6,818 nt of DNA, taken from assembly GCA_031283115.1 (NCBI GenBank), contig JAITCK010000234.1:1-6818 (forward strand). The letters are read 5' to 3'. Every line of letters begins with the position of its first letter. Within the stretch, counting starts at the first letter, position 1. The DNA is from Cellulomonadaceae bacterium. Lineage in GTDB: Bacteria > Actinomycetota > Actinomycetes > Actinomycetales > Cellulomonadaceae. The notes below the pieces were generated by a model. That model made no database searches. It saw nothing but the letters and a program-made list of their open reading frames with translations, and had not been told where the DNA came from. The translations under genes were made by a program, and so were the position numbers. Below, one piece after another: positions 5,673-6,818 of this stretch.

Positions 5673-6818
5673 TCAGGACATGGCCTGGACATCGGACAGG
5701 AACTGCGTCCACGAGGCTGCAGGATCCTGTGACTTGTCGACATCGACACGGTTGAGGGCGTTAGCCATCGCGTTCTGAATGTCGAAGTATTGGGCGCCCT
5801 TGAAGGGAACCACTGTCACAGCAGCCGCGCGGCTGGTGAAGATGGGGCCGATGGGGGCGTCGTTGAGGAAGGGTTCGGTACGTCCGGTGACTGCCGAGTC
5901 TTCTTGAGCCGTCGGGGAGGACGGGAAGTTGGAGGCGGCAGCGAAGACGGCAGCCTGCTGCTCGGGAGCAGTAATCCAGGCGACCAGGTCAGCAGCGGCT
6001 TCCTTGACAGCAGATGCTTCGGGAACAACCAGGAAGGAACCGCCCCAGTTGCCACCGCCACCAGGGAACTGGTCGGCGATGTCCCAGCCGACGAAGTCTT
6101 CGCCAGCGTTCTGCCTGATGTTGTTGATGATCCAGGCCGGGCAGAGCATGGCAGCGAAGGCGTCGGACTTCATGCCGGCGTTCCAGTCGTCGCCCCACTG
6201 GCCAGCACCAGCGGACTGTGTTGCCGCAGCGGCGGTCAACTGGTCGTAGAGGGTCTTCATCTGAGCGTTGTCGGCGGCGATGATGTTGCCGTCAGCGTCC
6301 ACCCAGGAGTATTCGACCTGATTGACCATGCCTTGCATGAGGGCGGCCGAGGAGTCGAAGAAGTGCTTGCCACCCGACTTCTCAACGTATTCGTCACCGG
6401 CGGCGAAGAAGTCAGCCCAGGTGCCGGAGTCGCCGCCCAGCCACTCCTTGACGGAGTCGCGGTCGGAGGGGATGCCTGCGGCTTCGAGCAGGTCAGCCCG
6501 GTAGCAGACGCCCTCAGGGCCAATGTCCGTGCCCATGCCCAGCAACTTGCTGCCGTCCAGGGATTGCCCCTGCGTCTTTTTCCAGTCCAGCCAGTCGTTG
6601 GAGCCAACGTAACTGGTCAGGTCGTAGAAGTTGTCGGGGATGGCCTGGATGGACGGCATCCAGTCGACGTCCACGGCGAAGATGTCGTAGGCAGCCTGGC
6701 CAGCCTGGATGGACGAGTTGAATGCGGAGCGGGCGTCATCAGACGTGGCCGCGACGGTTTCCTCAATTTTGACGTTGGGGTGGTCTGCCATGTACTTGGC
6801 CCACAGGTCAGCACCGGC
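5673..6818 (-). CDS. ABC transporter sugar-binding protein, family 1, CebE-like (N-terminus cut by window edge)
   Basis: This extracellular solute-binding protein would capture the sugar and deliver it to the permease pair; in actinobacteria such proteins are usually lipoproteins. The window holds 381 C-terminal residues, open through the right edge, so the signal peptide and lipobox Cys are not visible; roughly 50-60 residues are missing by comparison with the family. Family 1 features seen (numbered from the edge): an AYDIFAVDVDWMPSI segment (43-57), LLGMGTDIGPEGVCYRADLLEAAGIP (92-117, the typical strand-helix where sugar-binding proteins read GxxYRxDLxxxAGI), GTWADFFAAG (132-141), and PGGGGNWGGSFLVVP (252-266, the usual hinge/binding segment). 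Many tryptophans fit stacking against sugar rings. An internal ATG at 6791 is not the start because the frame continues as AGADLWAKYM. First gene of the importer operon; its promoter lies outside. Cellobiose or cello-oligosaccharide specificity is inferred from the neighbouring phosphorylase; other disaccharides are possible. Confidence 0.92.
   Translation of the reverse strand, partial: AGADLWAKYMADHPNVKIEETVAATSDDARSAFNSSIQAGQAAYDIFAVDVDWMPSIQAIPDNFYDLTSYVGSNDWLDWKKTQGQSLDGSKLLGMGTDIGPEGVCYRADLLEAAGIPSDRDSVKEWLGGDSGTWADFFAAGDEYVEKSGGKHFFDSSAALMQGMVNQVEYSWVDADGNIIAADNAQMKTLYDQLTAAAATQSAGAGQWGDDWNAGMKSDAFAAMLCPAWIINNIRQNAGEDFVGWDIADQFPGGGGNWGGSFLVVPEASAVKEAAADLVAWITAPEQQAAVFAAASNFPSSPTAQEDSAVTGRTEPFLNDAPIGPIFTSRAAAVTVVPFKGAQYFDIQNAMANALNRVDVDKSQDPAASWTQFLSDVQAMS

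Noticed and set aside
1..6818. CRISPR arrays, tRNA or rRNA genes, insertion sequences, phage genes
   Set aside because: Reading both strands I saw no regularly spaced repeats, no tRNA-like cloverleaf with CCA-type end, no rRNA sequence and no transposase or integrase motifs.

Overview
This 6818-bp window is GC-rich DNA that reads as an actinobacterial (high-GC Gram-positive) chromosome. The evidence is GC-biased codon use, a GTG start, a perfect CebR/CelR-type operator and actinobacterial-style sugar transporter proteins. I cannot name the genus from the sequence. Nothing here looks like a phage, an insertion sequence, a CRISPR array or an rRNA/tRNA gene.

Layout. (1) Positions 1-564, minus strand: the first 188 codons of a ComF-family phosphoribosyltransferase, cut by the left edge. 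(2) Positions 565-811: a 247-bp divergent intergenic region. It holds a perfect 14-bp palindrome of the cellobiose-repressor type (760-773), a weak promoter candidate and a strong ribosome binding site for the next gene. (3) Positions 812-3295, plus strand: a complete GH94 cellobiose phosphorylase of 827 residues with all the active-site residues I could place. (4) Positions 3296-3474: the gap between converging genes. It holds a perfect 23-bp-stem bidirectional terminator and a 108-bp element bounded by 18-bp perfect inverted repeats, whose right arm overlaps the stop codon of the next gene. (5) Positions 3475-6818, minus strand: an ABC sugar importer operon in the order solute-binding protein (cut by the right edge), permease F, permease G. 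The two permease genes overlap by 4 bp (ATGA). The binding-protein and first permease genes are separated by 180 nt containing two strong hairpins and a 14-bp direct repeat.

How it fits together. The importer probably brings in cellobiose or short cello-oligosaccharides. The cytoplasmic phosphorylase would split cellobiose with phosphate into glucose and alpha-glucose 1-phosphate, saving one ATP. The operator upstream of the phosphorylase suggests control by a LacI-family CebR/CelR repressor released by cellobiose. The importer's own promoter lies beyond the right edge, so co-regulation is an inference. No ATPase gene is present; importers of this class often use a shared MsiK-type ATPase encoded elsewhere.

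The parts least explained by known families are the 108-bp inverted-repeat element at the 3' end of the importer operon and the paired hairpins between the binding-protein and permease genes. I see no convincing sign of a wholly new system; the main genes belong to well-known families.
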